DNA of 7,979 nt from JARRNJ01 sp037385045 (GTDB taxonomy: Bacteria > Pseudomonadota > Gammaproteobacteria > JASBUN01). The notes beneath the pieces were generated by a model. The model ran no database searches and had not been told where the DNA came from. It worked only from the letters and a program-made list of their open reading frames with translations. This document shows positions 6,167-7,979 of the stretch, piece after piece. The stretch is from NCBI GenBank assembly GCA_037385045.1, contig JARRNJ010000098.1:1-7979 (forward strand). The letters run 5' to 3'. The position numbers were made by a program, and so were the translations under genes. How positions within the stretch are numbered: the first letter of the stretch is position 1; the number at the start of each line of letters is the position of its first letter.

Positions 6167-6179
6167 GGGATCTCACCTT

Positions 6180-6195
6180 CCTGAGCGCGCTCAGG
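6180..6195. promoter_or_regulatory. Perfect 16-bp palindrome ahead of the ykgJ-type gene
   Basis: CCTGAGCGCGCTCAGG is its own reverse complement. It lies 14-29 bases upstream of the ATG at 6166 and directly adjoins the ribosome binding site (AAGGTGAG, 6172-6179). As DNA it could be an operator for a dimeric regulator. As RNA it would form only a short tight hairpin beside the ribosome binding site. It is not followed by a T-run on either strand, so it is not an intrinsic terminator. Confidence 0.5.
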
Positions 6196-6211
6196 GACAC
6201 GTGGGCCGGTT

Positions 6212-6217
6212 ATTTTA
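6212..6217 (-). promoter_or_regulatory. Possible -10 box for the ykgJ-type gene
   Basis: TAAAAT on the minus strand matches five of six -10 consensus bases in an otherwise GC-rich gap. No good -35 box is found at 16-18 bases, so the promoter would need an activator or is spurious. If real, transcription starts near 6205 and the 16-bp palindrome lies in the early leader. Confidence 0.3.
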
Positions 6218-6276
6218 CCAGGAACGGCCGGCCGATGCCGAAATCGCAGCCGGTTGGGCGGCAGGGACCAAATGAA

Positions 6277-6310
6277 GAAGGGCCGGGCGCCTGCCGGCAC
6301 CCGGCCCTTC
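6277..6310 (-). terminator. Intrinsic-type terminator after aprA
   Basis: The arms GAAGGGCCGGG (6277-6287) and CCCGGCCCTTC (6300-6310) form a perfect 11-bp stem. Three further pairs can form after a single mismatch, closing on a 4-base loop. On the minus strand the stem is followed by the T-rich TTCATTT. It begins about 30 bases after the aprA stop codon. The tail is not a pure T-run, so termination may be partial. It separates aprA from the YkgJ-type gene. Confidence 0.8.
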
Positions 6311-6341
6311 GATGGGAGCGGACTCCCTTGCTGGCGGAACC

Positions 6342-7979
6342 TTAGTCCTTGATCATCTGGACGTAAGGCACCTTGCGCAGCGTCCACTGCTTGGACTTGC
6401 GGTCGTACTTGGAGTTGACGAACACACGCCAGTTGTCGTCGTCCAGGTCGCGGAAGTCGGCCCGGTAGTAGTAACCCGGATAACGCGTCTCCTCACGGAA
6501 CTGGATGTGCTTCATGTGCGCCTCGGCGGCCATGATGCGGTGGTAGTTCTCCCACGCGCGCAGCAGCTCGTGCAGGTCCTTGGCGCGCATCTTCAGGGAG
6601 TCTTCCTTCAGCATCTCCAGCTTGCGCTCGGCGATCTCCAGCATCTTGCCGTTGGTCTGGTACATGGTGGAAACACCGGCCACGTATTCGTCCATGATCT
6701 TCTGCAAGCGGAACTGCAGCATCTTCGGCGTGATGTAGTGCGGGTTCACGTCGATGGCGGTGGTGTAGTCCTTGTGCTCGATGAAGTTGCGCACCGGCTT
6801 GTAGATCTCTTCCACCAGTTCTTCGACCGAGTCCTCGAGCTCCGGCTTCCAGTCCTTGTTGTCCTGGGCGAACTTGATCATGGACTTGGCTGCGAAGCGG
6901 CCTTCGGTGAAAGCGCCGGAGGAGAACTTGTGGCCCGAGGCGCCCACGCCGTCGCCGGCGGTGAACAGGCCCTTGACCGTGGTCATGCCGCGGTAGCCCC
7001 AGCTCCAATCGTCCGGAACGCCCGGAAGGTCGGTCGGGCCGGAGACCCACAGGCCGGCGCAGCCGGCGTGCGAACCCAGCAGGTAGGGTTCGGTCGGCAT
7101 CAGCTCGGACACTTCCTTGTCGGGCTCGATGTTCTCACCGGCCCACACGCCGCACTGACCGATGGTCATGTCCAGGAAGTCTTCCCACGCCTCGGCTTCG
7201 AGGTGCTTGATCTCCTTCGGCGTCATGGTTTCCGACAGGTTCTTCAACGCGGTCGGGGTGTCCATGATGATGGGGCCGTTGCCGTTGCGCATCTCCTCCA
7301 TCATGAGGTGGTTGCGCAGGCAGGTGCCCATCACGTGACCGTGGGCATGGTTGCCGTAGTTGTGCTCCTTGAGCAGATCGGCGTTCTTGGTCTGGTAGTC
7401 CTCGCCGTAGGCGTTCATGGCCTTGGCCTTGAACAGCAGGAACCAGGCGCCGACCGGACCGTAACCGTCCTTGAAGCGGGCGGGAACGAAGCGGTTCTCG
7501 AGCATGGTGCCTTCGGCGCCGGCTTCCAGGGCCATGGCATAGGTGGAGCCGGCGTTCCACACCGGGTACCAGGCGCGGCCCGTGCCCTCACCGACGGAGC
7601 GGGGACGGAATACGTTGACGGCACCGCCGCAGACCAGGAGGCAGCACTTGAACTTGTAGACGAAGACCTTGTCTTCACGCACCGAGAAGCCAACGGCACC
7701 GGCGACCCGCTCGGGATCGTTCTTGTCGTTGACCAGCTTGACGATGAAGACGCGCTCCTGGACGTTTTCGGTGCCCAGGGCCTTCTTGGCGGCCTCGGCG
7801 ACGATCCACTTGTAGGACTCGCCGTTGATCATGATCTGCCACTTACCGGAACGCACCGGCTTGCCGCCTTCGGTCAGCTTCTTGCCTTCGTCGCCCGGCT
7901 GCTTCCAGACCGGCAGGCCCCATTCCTCGAACAGGTGCACGGAGCTGTCGACGTGGCGGCCGACGTCATAGACCAGGTC
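6342..7979 (-). CDS. aprA: Adenylylsulfate (APS) reductase alpha subunit, 5' end missing
   Basis: AprA is the FAD subunit of dissimilatory APS reductase, which works with the iron-sulfur subunit AprB in the cytoplasm. In sulfur oxidisers it runs from sulfite and AMP to APS, with electrons going towards quinone. The window holds about 545 codons of an expected 620-660. The frame is open to the right edge (DLVYDVGRHVDSSVHLFEEWG), so the true start and the N-terminal FAD Rossmann motif lie outside; a GTG at 7938-7940 is internal. Diagnostic stretches are GKWQIMINGESYKWIVAEAAKKAL, GNHAHGHVMGTCLRNHLMMEEMRNGNGPI, the FAD-binding GDGVGASGHKFSSGAFTEGR of the fumarate-reductase-like fold, and the end YYRADFRDLDDDNWRVFVNSKYD. 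Codon use is very biased (Lys almost always AAG, C-ending Asn, Val and Ile), as in highly expressed genes and unlike the GH13_18 gene. In relatives aprB precedes aprA, so it should lie just beyond 7979. Confidence 0.96.
   Translation of the reverse strand, partial: DLVYDVGRHVDSSVHLFEEWGLPVWKQPGDEGKKLTEGGKPVRSGKWQIMINGESYKWIVAEAAKKALGTENVQERVFIVKLVNDKNDPERVAGAVGFSVREDKVFVYKFKCCLLVCGGAVNVFRPRSVGEGTGRAWYPVWNAGSTYAMALEAGAEGTMLENRFVPARFKDGYGPVGAWFLLFKAKAMNAYGEDYQTKNADLLKEHNYGNHAHGHVMGTCLRNHLMMEEMRNGNGPIIMDTPTALKNLSETMTPKEIKHLEAEAWEDFLDMTIGQCGVWAGENIEPDKEVSELMPTEPYLLGSHAGCAGLWVSGPTDLPGVPDDWSWGYRGMTTVKGLFTAGDGVGASGHKFSSGAFTEGRFAAKSMIKFAQDNKDWKPELEDSVEELVEEIYKPVRNFIEHKDYTTAIDVNPHYITPKMLQFRLQKIMDEYVAGVSTMYQTNGKMLEIAERKLEMLKEDSLKMRAKDLHELLRAWENYHRIMAAEAHMKHIQFREETRYPGYYYRADFRDLDDDNWRVFVNSKYDRKSKQWTLRKVPYVQMIKD

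Noticed and set aside
1..7979. CRISPR array, tRNA or rRNA genes, defence system or biosynthetic cluster
   Set aside because: No spaced direct repeats, no tRNA-like cloverleaf or rRNA sequence, and no defence or secondary-metabolism proteins were seen. The only tandem repeat is the two-copy 53-bp duplication.

Overview
The window looks like chromosomal DNA of a sulfur-oxidising gammaproteobacterium, possibly halophilic or alkaliphilic. The main evidence is a 5'-truncated dissimilatory adenylylsulfate reductase alpha subunit gene (aprA) at the right end. It has strongly GC-ending codon use and no sign of a sulfate-reducer context. A gammaproteobacterial-type malate:quinone oxidoreductase and decayed REP-associated (RAYT) transposase material agree with this. 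The lineage is an inference from gene content; there is no rRNA or other marker in the window.

Layout. Bases 1-940 are a graveyard of mobile DNA. An IS3-family orfB fragment is broken by an exact 53-bp tandem duplication and abuts a 401-bp element with 20-bp imperfect inverted ends. That element carries a dead, internally deleted RAYT gene. Bases 957-2699 (minus strand) encode a GH13_18 sucrose-phosphorylase-type enzyme, with a recognisable promoter and an inverted repeat upstream. Bases 2700-3027 are gene-free. Bases 3028-4503 (minus) encode malate:quinone oxidoreductase. Its probable promoter lies in a 187-base gap that also contains a solo RAYT-end-like sequence. Bases 4706-5200 (plus) encode a secreted DUF2059 protein, which converges on a cysteine-cluster (YkgJ-type) protein at 5213-6166 (minus). 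A perfect 16-bp palindrome lies just ahead of the latter's ribosome binding site. A strong hairpin terminator at 6277-6310 ends aprA, which occupies 6342-7979 (minus); its N-terminus, and by family habit aprB, lie beyond the right edge.

Function. AprA works with AprB in the cytoplasm on the sulfite/APS step of sulfur oxidation and passes electrons to the quinone pool. Mqo also feeds electrons to quinones, from malate. The GH13_18 enzyme probably phosphorolyses an alpha-glucoside such as sucrose or a glucosylated compatible solute. The genes do not form one operon: strands alternate, gaps are clear, and aprA has its own terminator.

I found no convincing undescribed multi-gene system. The most interesting items are the decayed RAYT element with intact ends, a possible RAYT end that supplies the -10 box of mqo, and the GH13_18 enzyme with an extra segment and altered acceptor-site residues.
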